From the NCBI GenBank assembly GCA_963920665.1, contig OY987266.1, positions 22,246,248 to 22,310,247 on the forward strand: DNA of 64,000 nt, written 5' to 3'. The DNA comes from Straminergon stramineum. Its lineage: Eukaryota; Streptophyta; Bryopsida; Hypnales; Calliergonaceae. The number at the start of each line of letters is the position of its first letter. The first letter of the stretch is position 1. The notes below the pieces were generated by a model. The model saw only the letters and a list, made by a program, of their open reading frames with translations. It made no database searches and was not told where the DNA came from. Made by a program: the position numbers and the translations under genes. This document shows, piece by piece, positions 23,271 through 35,664 of this stretch.

Positions 23271-25974
23271 TCAATTGGCAACTTTTGAATTTGCCAATGA
23301 TTTGCCAACACTAAGTATGGATCCAAATGAACTTTTGTCCTAGTGATTCACCCCCCAACTAAAGGACCAATTGACCGAAGCTCCTTTTCTTCTTATTTTT
23401 TCGAAATCTTAGGGTTTTCAACGTCATGTCATATCTAGACATCTAGATGTCTGTCAAAACATTCAAAATCAATGCCAAAGTCCATCAAAATCTTGAGTAA
23501 ATGAATAAATTTTAGAATACATATTTGTTCAATTGACAGATAGGTTGTCCAGATTGACGGACATGGCATCTAGAAAAATTGATTTGGATGATGCTCATCT
23601 TGACACATCATGATGCGTCTTAACCAATGCTAATGGACATCCCAATGTAAAAGCTAGTGTCAACATCATGATAGAAAAGTATGCGGATTCAAGCCCATTT
23701 TCATTAATGTAGACTACACTGGCTATTCCACATGAATGGAATGGAACGTGGGCTTAATGTAAAAGGATACAAAATAATACTTCCTCTTTCTCTTAATCAA
23801 TCTCTGGTTTCTAGTGGAAATTTGTGGGAGTACCACAAATTTATTTTGAGAAAGAGGGAATTTAGGACTCATTTGTTTTATGAATAGAAACTTTAAAAAG
23901 ATAGGCATTTGATCATATTGTGGAACTTGAGGAACTTTTACTCTATATGCTTTATTTCTCCCAACATATATGAATGATTTTTATATTTTTAAAGATGAAA
24001 TTAATCATGAATTTCTATAAATCGTAAAAGTTCCATGTATTGATGCCAAAGTTGAACAGATTGTTAGTTCTTGAAGAAATTTATATTAAATAGAAATTGT
24101 CTTGAAGAATCTCAAAATTTCATCACAAGAGTACATTGTGGACTAGAATATTATGGTGGAATCCAAAATGCCAGGCCTTTTTATATTGGGGGATATAGAT
24201 CTAGACACTTCTCTTCAAATGATAATTGAATTACTTTTTGAAATATTAAAAAAAAAAAAGATTGAACTCATAGAAGCAATACTTTGTGATATTTGATAAC
24301 TCACACACGTTAGATAGAGGTTAGAATTCTTGCAACACATCAAATGGTGTGAAGTTGCTTTTGGTCTCTAGTATAGAAGATCTTCTAGTGCCACATGACT
24401 CTCTATCAATATGCCAATAATTTGTCAAGATACCTAGATTTATGCTACACTATGATGACATGCTATTGCATATTTTCTATGTATACAATACACTTTGGAG
24501 CAATAATTTTTTGGAGATATTGAACTTGATGTGTATTTATTGGGGCTTGACCTTTTGATTGATGTAAACAAGTAAACTTCTCATCCTTGGAGAATGGCAC
24601 GTCATGGGCTTGTAGTAATACACCTATTTGTGCCATCCTTTCAAACTTGATCCCTACAAATCCTTGCATAAAATGTACAACTTATGTTTATGAGAGCCCA
24701 AGATCAAGGTTTGATACATGCCAATTTTCAACCAATCATTTGAAAATCCATAGTATGTTTCATTTGTTAAACAAACAATGGATGCTCAAAAAAGCAAATA
24801 GTGTTTTCATTTGGATTTCTATCAAAATGCAACATGAATTTGGATATTTTTATTAGTAGGTACCATTTTCAATTGTTGATTTAGATCATTTCATGCCTGG
24901 TTATCTTAAACATAAAGTCAATTGAATCTAGTAAGGATGTTGATGGCCTACAAGTGTTTGATGAATGTTTTGTAGGGAAACTATATTATCAAAGTATGCA
25001 CCTATTTTTATTCTTTGCACAAAGAAATGCAAAGATCAAAAACTTTATAGATTGCGTATTTTGCATATTCAACCCAAAGATCTTGCATGTGACTAGTTTA
25101 AAAATGTGTGGAAGAAATTTCAAAAACTTCACTATATAGAGATTGCAAGTCCTTTACATTTAGAGTGAAGAAAACAAATTTTTGAGCACATTCCATGACT
25201 CGATAATTTGGCTTTGAATCTTCTTCATTTCATATTTTTGCACTATAGATTTTGAATCCAAATATTTTCATATTCTAGATTTGAATTGAAAACTAAATTT
25301 TTTTTTCAAAAAGAAGAACTTGATTTTTATTCTTAAAAAATTCTTAATTAGAAAGAACTACAAGATTGAAGGAAAACGTAAATCATCAATAGCTTTAAAA
25401 TGGAATTGTAATACACTATTTCTAACTATGAGATTGTTCTAGCAAGTTCACTTAACCTTTTGGAACTTCTTTTCTTGAAAATTGTGAAAATTGAGTTCAA
25501 CAACCAATTCAACATGTTAATTTCTTCCAAAGTTTATATGATTGCCTGCAAAACAAGAAGCTTCATAAATTTTTCATCACCAATCCTAATGGAATGAATA
25601 AAAGCATTCTTAGAAGACAAAAATATATTCCATGAGAAAACAATTAATATGGATTTCTTTGGCTACTCGATCTCCCTTGTTTTGAGGTTAATGTGGCATA
25701 ATTTTTTTCTCTTTAGCACCCATTGAAACAGAAATCATATTCCTTGAAATCTAGTGTATTTTTCTATTTTGCAAAATAAATTTAGAAAATTACTTCAGAA
25801 ATTGAAGTTACACAAGCCTACTTGGAATCCATTTTGGGATTAATGGAACTATAGAGGTTAAGGAGATTCATGTAAAATCATGTAATGTACTAATGGAGAG
25901 AAAAAAGAATGCTCTACGTAGAACAATGACATGGCTATGTTGAAGGAGTTTCAATTATTTATTATAAAATTTAA

Positions 25975-26891
25975 CCCCTAAAGGACCAAAGCCTTTTTTC
26001 TGCAAAAGCACTCAAAACTGCCATTTCTATAGCAAAGAGTAAAAACATTTGAAAAATTTGTATTTTTTGCACATCTAACCATAGGATCTTACACCTCACT
26101 AGTATGAAAATGTGTGGAATAAATTTCAGAATTTTTGATTGCTCAGATTGCAAGATATCTCCATTTAAAGTGAAGAAAACAAGATCTTCAAGACATTGAG
26201 GGATTAGATTATTTGACCTTAAACCTTCTTATCTCTAATTTTTTGCACTATAGAGTTTTGAGCTTCAAAACTTTATAGTGGAGAATTGAGTTGAGAGTCT
26301 AGGAAAAAAACAAAAATACAAAAAAGAAATTTCATATATTTATTCTTTAAAAAACTATTAAGTAGAAGTAGATATATGATAGAAGGAAAATCTAAATTTT
26401 TAATATCTCTAAGATGGAATTCAAATGCACTAATTCCAGTGGTGAGACTCTTCTAGCAAGCAAATTAAACTATAATGACCTTTTTTTTAATAAAAAATTG
26501 TAAAAAGTGTATTAAAAAATGAACCCTACAAGTTATTTTTTCAAGAAGATGCTCTAATCGCTTGAAAAATAAGATTGTCCATAACTTTCTCATAACAAAT
26601 CCAAATGGAATGAATCAAAGCTTTACATTGAGACAAAAATATAGTCTAGGAGGAAAAAAAATTTTAAAATAAAATCCAAGTTTTTTTTAATTGGCCCCTC
26701 TCCCTTGTTTTGAACTTATTTATGCATAACTTTTGTTCTTGGGTAGCAAATGAAAAAAATTCTATTCCTGTGAAGCTAGTCAATGTTTCTATCTTCGTAA
26801 AAAGTTTCAAAAAATCATGACAAAAATTGAGACCTTAGGTACTTGCCCCAAATCTCATTTGTCCCCCCAAGGGAGAATGGTCCTTTAAGAG
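25975..26891. mobile_element. TTAA-target element in Y
   Basis: The ends are CCCCTAAAGGACCAAAGCC and GGTCCTTTAAGAG, flanked by TTAA at 25,971-25,974 and 26,892-26,895. Its right half is near-identical, in reverse, to 10,764-11,280. It has no coding frame for a transposase. Confidence 0.8.
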
Positions 26892-27187
26892 TTAAGAAGT
26901 GATCTTGTTGCCTTTAGATTGAACACTTAAGGATTAATGTTTCTCAACTATTAGTAATCGCGTGAGAAAATGGTTGGGATTAATCACTATCTAAACCACC
27001 CCCCAACTATTGTCTTTTGTCTCAATCACCCTCTAAACCATAATAGTGTCTTTTCGATTTTAGGTAATCCAATTCTTGATGATTTTGGCACATTTTTTAT
27101 ATATTTATGAAAATTTATAACAACAATTGATAAGTGTGGATCTTAGTTGTTGTATATCATCTTGCCAAGTAATACTTAAGATTTTGT

Positions 27188-27720
27188 TGCCGTGGAGCCA
27201 AGCGCGCAGTAGAGTCTCGCGGTTGATGTCATTTTAATTTCATGTGCAGGTCAGTTGCGGTGCCAAGGATCAGTTCGTGTGCCGTCGCCATGAAATCGTG
27301 CTTCAATTGCTCACCAATTCAATTCCCTCTTCCACTGAATTTCACGAATTAATCATATCCTCGGGAACAGAGAGTCATCGATCCCAATTTATTCAGAACA
27401 GAACCAACCGGGCGAGTAATTAACATATGTCCGTGTCGCCGTGGAATTAATGTGGAGTAGAGTCTCGCGACGACGGCATTGCAAGGATTCTCGACAATGG
27501 CGCTCGACAAGTTGCACACTGGGATGAAGTTGACAGTCGCGGCCATGTTACAGTCGCGGCCCTGGGAACGAGCGAGCAAGCATTCCGGTGCTCCCGTGCC
27601 GAACCTGTCGACGGCGTGCATGTCCACAAGGACCTGTTTGTTATGCGTGCCCAGCAAGCAAGCTAGGTTACTTTGTGAAAGGGCGGTGCACTTCGCATTC
27701 CAAGTGAAGGTCCAATTCAG
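27188..27720 (-). repeat. Element E copy 4, GC-rich end only
   Basis: This is the reverse complement of copy 2 from about 5,840 leftward, but without the TA-MITE. It begins abruptly with GCCGTGGAGCCAAGCGCGC against Y sequence and passes into a segment (27,720-27,880) also found in reverse at 4,900-5,100. There is no module and no NLR fragment. The frames present are shared with the other copies and not recognised. Confidence 0.85.
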
Positions 27721-30409
27721 GAGTTTGAGAAATCAAGAGCTGGGCTCGGGTGTAGAATCGTGGACAAAAGATTAGGGTTGGTACAATCGAGGGTTCAAGA
27801 GGCGCATAATAATATAGGGTTTGGCATGCAAGGGATTAAAAGTAGTTGTCTAATAGGAAAAGGGACCAAAAACATAATTTTTTTCCTCCGTAAGGAATAG
27901 TAGGGATGGAAAAAACCATTAACTTTCTTGGACATTTCTAGTCTTTAATTCTTTATTCTTGCAAAAACAAATTGGTCTTTGAAGAATTTTTTCAAATTTT
28001 TATTTTTAGCAATTTTAAAAATACAAGGTACAATCTAGTGTGATTAAGAGCATAAAATTAATTAGAATGATTTTAAATTTTTTTTTAAGATGTTCCAAAC
28101 AATATGCTAGTAATATCAATTATTAAATTTCAAAAATTAATGAATATTTTATTTTTAAAATTTTTGTAGGATCCAATTTGGTCAGTTTTGGCTTTCTACT
28201 CCTTCTATTTGAAAGTGTGTACAAATTTCAAAGAGTATTTTATTTTTTATTTTTAAAAATAAAAAATACTAAATTTGCCTTAGATTCCATTACATTTTTT
28301 TGGATGGGTGGGTAAAAATGCATTATACCTCTTCTTAAGAAAATTCTTCCTCAAAAGTTGCATTTTTAGTTTGCCTACAAAGTTGATCATCCAAAATCGC
28401 TACAAACCTAAAATCCAACTATCTATATTTTACACAATTCATTCCATGCATACTCTCTAGACAAAGTAGTCTTTACTTTTTTATGGTTAAAATTAAAATT
28501 CAAGCATATTTATGCACAAAAAAAATATCAAAGTGGAACAATTCATTGAAAACCTCCATTGTCAGAAAGTTGTTAGGCCTTGAGGGATGAAGTGCTCAAT
28601 CTAAATACAATAAGATAACTTCTGAAACTTAATAATAAATCCTTTGACATATCTGTGTTGTTGATTCATGTAGAGCATTGATTTTGGTTTCTTTCCATCA
28701 ATGCATGACATGCCATTTAACTCAAAGCTCCTTAACCCCTAAAGTCCAAGTGTCCCCTCTAGGAACAAAATGGATTTTGGTTAGGCTTGGGTAACTTTGA
28801 TTTAAGACATGACTATCTAAAACTTTCTCATAAGATAGAAAAACATATGAGCTTTCTAAGGAAATGATTTTTTATTTCAATTGGTGCTTGGAAGCAAAAG
28901 ATATGCCACAATAACTTCAAAACCAAGGAGAACGAGCACCCAAAAAATCCCCAAAAAGTTGAAACAAATGAAATTTTTTTCTCTTAGATTATAATTTTGC
29001 CTACATGAAATGATTTTATTCATTCCATTTTGATTCGTTGTGCAAAACTTATAGAGCTTCTTGTTTTCCTGGCAATCATGCAAACTTCTTGAGAAAATAA
29101 CATCAAGGATTTTTTCTTAACTCATTTTTTCAATTTTGGGAATACAAAATTTCAAAGAGGTTATGTATGCTTGCTAGAACAATCTTATTGTTGGGAATAC
29201 TATGTTTCAATTCCAATTTAAAGTTGTTGACAATTTAGTTTCCCCTTCAATCTCTTACAATACTTCCTTCTAGTTAACAATTTTTTGAAGGGATGAAATA
29301 ACTTGTTTTTATCAAAAAAATTTCTAAAATTCAACTCAAATCATCAATATAAAAAACTTTTTATTCCAAATCTATAGTGCAAAAATATTAAGTGAAGAAG
29401 CTTCAAAGCCAACTAATCTTGTCATGGAGCTTACTCAAAAACATGTTTTCTTTACTCTAAACATAAATGTCATACAATGTACATGGTGGAATGTTTTGAA
29501 ACTTCTTCCACACATTCTTATACTAATCTAATGCAAGATCTTTTGGTTCAATATGCATTTTTTAAAGTTTTCTTTCATTGCAATAGAAATGGAAATTTTG
29601 AATGTTTTTTGATGAATATAAGGCATTGGTATTGTTTGGATTAAATAAATAGTAGTGTTAGGAAGTGCAATTTTTAGGAATTTAGCCTAACTTGTTTTAG
29701 TTTTTAAAAAAATTATTCAATTGAAATTTGGAAAAAAGTATCTAGAATTGTGTTTCCAAATATAGCAAGTTATATTGTTTTTGATTTCACTACAATATTT
29801 TAACCCAAAATAAATCCCTACATTAAGACAATTTTCTTCAAGAACTAACCATCCCTCCAAATTTTGGCATCAAAATATGGAACTTTTATGACTTATAGAA
29901 GACTCATGATTTCATCTTAAAAAAAATCATTCATATACATTAGAGAATTAAATTATATAGAGTGAAAATTCTTGAAATTCCTCAATATGATCAAATGCCT
30001 ATTTTTTAAAGCTTCTATCAATAAAATCAACAAGCCCTATATTCTGTTTGTCTCAAAATAAATTGGTGGTACTCCCAGTGGTACTTTTTTAGTTTTCCAC
30101 TAGAAACCACAAATTTATTTTGAAGCAAAGGGAGTATTATTTTGTACATTTTGCACAATCATCCTTATGTTCCGTTTCATTTATGTGGAATAAATAAGAC
30201 AATCAACATTAATGAAAACGGGCTAGAATTAGAAAAAATAGAAAGAACAGGAACTTGGGTTGTTTGGTTGGAGGATGAATTATTGGAGCAAAAGTTCATT
30301 TGGATCCATATTTAGAGTTAGTAAATTGTTAGGAAATTCAAAAGTTGCCAATTGAATAGAACAAAACTCCACTAGAATTCCCCTTTCAATTGCTTGCACT
30401 CTAAGTTTT

Positions 30410-30635
30410 AGGTGGGCCATCGGATGTCAATTCGAACTCCTTGAGAAGATACAATGTAAAAGACAAGTTTGGGGCTGAGTTTCTTGGGCTACGTCGCTGA
30501 GGAGTTGTTGAACGGAGGGCCTTGCAATGAAACCCAATTATAGAAAAAAAATTTAAAAAATTTCCATACAAAACCTTCAATCGCACCATGCTAAAGTGAT
30601 TGCAGTTTAATTGACATATAAAGACTCCATGCATT
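30410..30635 (+). repeat. Diverged relative of the E promoter-like module in X'
   Basis: Landmarks are GGTGGGCCATCGG, TTGGGCTACG, GGAGGGCCTTGCAATG and GAAACCCAA, in the order of the E module. The palindrome is imperfect and the TATA-like box is weak. Confidence 0.6.
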
Positions 30636-31247
30636 AGATGAAATTTAGTTACATTGAAGGATTGTTTTATGGTGATTTGCCATCATGGGAACTAGCCATT
30701 GTTAGCCAAAATTGAAAATTATTAAAAAAATATATTTTAAAATTTTGATTTTAAATAAATAAATAAATAATATTTAAGAAAGTTCAATTTTTTTATTATT
30801 ATTATCAGATGTAGATGATTCTTGGCCATGTCAACCTTCTACTATAGTCAAGTTCCTACATTCTAAGAACTTGGGGGTACTCGCAGCCCTTAAGAGTAGG
30901 TAAATTTCATCTAATGGGCCTTTGTAAGTGTCAAACCATATTGCTATAATCAATCTTTGCATGAATACTCCAGGGGCAAGATTGGTATTGAAAATTGAAA
31001 CGTAATCTATATCAGAAAGTTAGATGCCATTCAAAATTGGAATGAAATGATAGATATTGTTGCAATGACCTGCACTCCCCAAATGTACTGATTGACAATT
31101 GAGAATAGGTCATGATATATTTTTTTAATATGAAATTTCATATGAAGGTACATGTGCTAGTTGTAGTCATTGAGTGATGTTTTCACATTTTTAAAAATAG
31201 TTTAATATCTCTAAATAGCCCTCAACTGGATGTCTATTTTTGCCATT

Positions 31248-31272
31248 TGTGTGTGTGTGTGTGGGGGGGGGG
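31248..31272. repeat. GT microsatellite followed by a G run
   Basis: A run of GT repeats passes into ten G. The matching place in X (about 19,172) has only GGTGGGTGGGG, so this expanded after duplication. Confidence 0.85.
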
Positions 31273-31590
31273 TATCTATCCATTTCTGATCCAAAAATGC
31301 AAATTTGAAGGTCAAAATTGGAATTAAAAAATAAACAAATTTTAGAAAACAAATTTTCTAAAAATAACAAAGTCTCGACTCTCCACATGTGCTAAAAGTG
31401 CACTACTTTTGTGCAAATGTAGAAAGCATCATTTTTTTCCTAAAGATGAAAATGGTTGAGAAGGAGCACCTTCAAGAATTTACTAGAGAATTCTATAGAA
31501 GCAAATTGATTTGGATTTACAAACAATTCCTCCAATTGTAACAACTTTGCTAAATATTGCACAACTTTTGCATTCTTTCAAATGATAAAT

Positions 31591-31893
31591 ATGTTAGATC
31601 ATGGACTACAAAAATTCAAGTGGATGTACATGATTCCTTACATGATGTCATTATTTCCTAATTTTCTTGGAGATTTGGCATTAGCAAAGTACAATTTAGA
31701 ATTGTTGGAAGGTATTAATAGAAATGAAGTAGAAGAATTCCTTAAATGAGATAAATTATTCCCTAGTGAGTTTGTAATAGTCATGAATATAATAGCCAAG
31801 TGTCTAAAAGAGTTAGCCACTAGAAGTAATGTCCTTGCAAAGGTTTTATTCAATTGTAAGAAAAGGACATTGTCTAGTGCCTATGAAGAATAG
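31591..31893 (+). pseudogene. Unrecognised coding relic in X'
   Basis: An open frame of 101 codons with one internal TGA near 31,747, starting MLDHGLQKFKWMYMIPYMM and ending KRTLSSAYEE before TAG. It is conserved with 19,525-20,054. Reading continues plausibly upstream (FAFFQMVN). I do not recognise the family. It may be part of an old transposon protein. Confidence 0.4.
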
Positions 31894-32559
31894 TTTCTCA
31901 TCAAAGTTTGCTTGTACAACTAACATTAGTGCAATAATCACCATTCACTTTGCCCTTTACACAACTTTCAACCTTAACATAATATAATGATAAGAATTCT
32001 AGTCCTCTTTTGTGTTTATTCATCTTGACATTGAATAAGTGCCCATTGGACAAAGAGTCATCGGTGAAAGACTATTCACCCCTTTTGATAACATAAATAG
32101 ATAACATGTTAGACATAACATGTTAATTCTTCAACCTTAACATAAAACTTAACATAAAGACATAGCAAATAAACTTAACATGAAACAATAACATACTAAC
32201 TCTTCAACATTAAAATAACTTGAAGTATTAACATGTTAGACAAAACATGATAACTCTTAAACTTTAATATAACATAAGAAAAAAATATGAGACATAACAT
32301 AACTTCACAACCTTTCCACTAGTTTTACCATGGTTTCTTGTATACTATAAAACAAGTCTAGTTTAGCAAACTCATTTGTTTGGATGGTCTCAACTCTCAA
32401 TTGATAAATTCCCACTACTTCTAACTTCTTCTAAACACTTATTTTGATCAAGGAATCTTCATTCTCCTATTCACCTAAAGGTTCACATACATCTTCTTCA
32501 AGCATTGTAGAAATAGGAACAATAGTGTTAGGTTCATGAGCACTACCATATGCATGGGA

Positions 32560-32562
32560 TAT

Positions 32563-32603
<41 letters not shown>

Positions 32604-32604
32604 G
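32560..32604. repeat. GATA/GA microsatellite
   Basis: Four GATA-type units followed by about fifteen GA units. Confidence 0.95.
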
Positions 32605-33447
32605 TGCAAGCCTCAAAGTCTTTATTGAAGTCTAGACACAAAGATAGAAGTTGTGCATGCACTTTGCTCCAATTATCAATCCCTAGTACAATTCAATGAA
32701 GCAAGCTAAAAAATCTAGAGAATGAAAAAGTTTGTGTAAATTTCATAAGTAACATACATAATGTGAGCTTCACCTACTTAAAATGTCATGTGGATATACT
32801 CACAATGAAAGTATTTGAACACATGAGTATCCTTCTTTTGAACCAACAATTACTAGAGAAAACATTTATTCAATATTCACAATGAGAGTCATTTATAATC
32901 TAAAACTACGTGGCTAATGCATGACTTGTTAGTAAATGAAATGCTAACTTCATTTAGAAGGAGTTCAAAACACATCTACAAGGTCTCCTCGAATGGTATT
33001 TAGATGAGTAATCCAAGGTTCCTTCCATGTCCCTCCTTGCTTCACTTCCTCAATTTGACTTTTTGTCTAGTCTATTAGGTTGATTTTTTTTCTTAGATTT
33101 TGAAGCCATTGTTTCTTGACTTCTTATGTGTCTCCTCCATCTTAACAATTGTAATCTTCAATGCATCCTCCACCTTCACAATCATTAAATTGCACACATT
33201 TTTGTTCTCTTTATTGTCGTTGGGGAGTGGAGGTCTTGCAAATTGATGCAGATCTTCTACATTTGATTAAAATCCTAAGAACTAAAGTACTCATCAAATT
33301 TGAAAAATTCAAAGTTCTTTCTAATTACCCAAATGAGAAGAAATGCGGTACAACTCACTAACAATGGAATCCACCTAATTTTCAAACCTCACCATACTAC
33401 AATAGACTTTTCAACAAAGAGATGGCAACTAAAGTCACAACCTTGAA

Positions 33448-34419
33448 CCCCTCATCGCCCAAGGAGACGAAAAGTGTCCTCACATTGTCTAGCAGTCATA
33501 TTCAAAGTGTTGTTACTTTTGCATCCAATGTCCAAATTCAATAAAAACTTGTTGGAACAGTTGCGCATATTAGTCTAGTTTCATTGGTGAAATTTTCAGA
33601 TCAATCCAAGATTTATTGAGTTTTTGAGAGCCCTTCAAAGTTCACAAGTTCAATTTGAGTTTACCACATTGCATTCTAATGGCTGCAACTTCAGGGGCTT
33701 GTAACTTTTCAATAAAATGTTTGTTTTCAATCAAATTTGTTGGAGTTTTTTCCTCTTTAGGTCTAGTTATTGTGGTAAAATTTTCATGTCAAACCAAGTT
33801 ATTTTGAAAGTTTGGGAGCAATTCGAAGTTCAAAATGCAGACATTTTTGCATTGTAATGAACTTTCCCGGCTTATAACTTCTTCATACGTGGTCCGTTTT
33901 CAATAATTTTTGTTGGAAAAGTTCTACATACTAGTCTAGTTTGTGTGGTTAAAATTTAATATCAATCCAAGAGGTAATGAGTGACTAAGAAGCATTTTAG
34001 TAGAGAGAGGTTCAGCCCTAGATGTGATTTTTTGCTACTTTTTCCACTGTTTTTTGACATTTCAAAACAATTTTGCACACACAATGAGTCAATTGAATGA
34101 TATTTTTTTTCATCAAAGTAGTTATCTTTGGGTTTTGAATCACTTTGTAGTTAAATTTTTTTCATTTGAGTAGGTTCAGAAATCAAATTTCACCTCCAAA
34201 TGCTTTTTAAGAAAATTTCAGCATCTTTTTTCAAGACTAAAACATTATAATCTTGCAATCTATATGGTCAAATGACCCCAAATTTGTTTCACACCATCTA
34301 CAACATGCACACTACAAGATTGTGTGGTTGAAATTTTCATACTTCTTTGAAATTTAGACTTATAGCACTTGAAAAGCAAGGATACTTTTACACACATTTG
34401 GACTTTGGGTGATGAGGGG
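33448..34419. mobile_element. 972-bp TTAA-target element in X'
   Basis: The terminal repeats are CCCCTCATCGCCCAA and TTGGGTGATGAGGGG. It is flanked by TGAA (33,444-33,447) and TTAA (34,420-34,423). The empty site in X reads CCTTCAATTG at about 21,940, so the target was TTAA-like with single substitutions in two of the three sites. The interior has no open frame of note. Part of it (33,960-34,160) is related in reverse to about 35,665-35,780. Confidence 0.88.
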
Positions 34420-34791
34420 TTAATTGTTTGCTACAAGGAACAAAATTGCATTGAAGATGCACCTTTAGAGGCATTCACTTCTAAATAAAACACTTCTTAA
34501 TCCCTAAGAGTCTAGCATTTTTGGTTTAAAAGCATCATAGCTTTTGAAGTATTATATGTCTATAGTAAATGTCACTACAATATAGAAATCTCAACCAAAC
34601 AATCTTGTAGTGTATGTATTGTAGATGATGTGAATCAAATTTGGAGTCATTTGGCCTTTTAGATTGCAAGATTATAATGTTTCAGTATTGATAAAGGATG
34701 CATAAATTTTCCTAGCAATTTTCTTAGGGGTGGAATTCGGTTTTCAAAACTATTCAAATGAAAAACTTTAACTATTAAGTGCTTTTATTAA

Positions 34792-35604
34792 CCCCTAAGT
34801 GCCTAAGCCTTTCCAAGTGTGTTTTGACTATGAAAAAAGAGCATAGGCTTATAGTTATCCCCAGCCCCCCAAAATGGTTTTTTTTTAAAGTCTAACCATA
34901 TGGATGTCTAAAGAGCTTGCTTATTAGTGTGTGTACCAATTTAGAGAGCAAAATTGCATAGAAGTTGTGAGATTATAACAAGAGAAATACACATTTTCTA
35001 TTTTCAGTATGCCACCCCTCCCCCACAATGTTTTAGAAATTTGCATATAAGATTTTTTGGAGATTGGAGGTGACATGACCAACTAAAAAATGTGTTAGCA
35101 CACTAAAATGCACTTCCAAAAACCTTAAGTTCAAATGAAGAGCTATCAAACTCATTACACAATCCACCTTGCAATTGTTGAAATGCAATTTTTTTTAATA
35201 AGTAGAAATCACAATTAACTCCAAATCAACATTTGCATGTTTAAATTTTCAATGGTGAATATCATGAAAACACTTTACTCTTTCCATTGGGACCATTTGC
35301 TTTGAAATGGATAAGAACAATATTTTAGATCTCAAATCAAGGGAAATTGGCAAGCTTTGCTTAAAGCCAAGAAATCAAGTAAAATTTGCAAGCTTTACTC
35401 TTCTACTAAGATACATATATGCCTTTGAAGACCTCTCAAAAATCCAGTATTTACCTTTTTCTGTAAAAAATAAAAAATTTCAGTAGCTAACCTTTGAAAC
35501 TGCCCGTAAAAAATTTCAAAGTGGTCACAAGAATTTAATTGCCCATCCCAAAATGAGCCTGAAATTTCAGGTCGACCGAATATGGACGATGAGGCAGTTA
35601 GGGG
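34792..35604. mobile_element. 813-bp TTAA-target element in X'
   Basis: The ends are CCCCTAAGTGCCT and AGGCAGTTAGGGG, with TTAA on both sides (34,788-34,791 and 35,605-35,608). X runs uninterrupted across the site at about 22,312-22,322. It is non-coding. Confidence 0.85.
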
Positions 35605-35664
35605 TTAAGACCAACATACAAACACATTGGTAAAGGAAAATATCATTCAAATGAGTCATTGTTT

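Larger units (their letters stand above)
22480..27187 (+). repeat. Block Y, first copy of direct segmental duplication
   Basis: It is repeated in the same orientation at about 42,480-46,866. One shared frame (24,463-24,669 and 44,112-44,318) is nearly identical but reflects DNA identity and has no recognisable domain. About 350 bp at 23,745-24,095 are missing from Y'. Y contains a diverged inverted promoter-like module at 23,040-23,270 and a TTAA element at 25,975. At 27,188 it is cut by E copy 4. Confidence 0.85.

Noticed and set aside
24463..24669. A 68-codon frame conserved at 44,112-44,318 as a gene
   Set aside because: The surrounding non-coding DNA is equally similar, and the protein shows no domain or signal.
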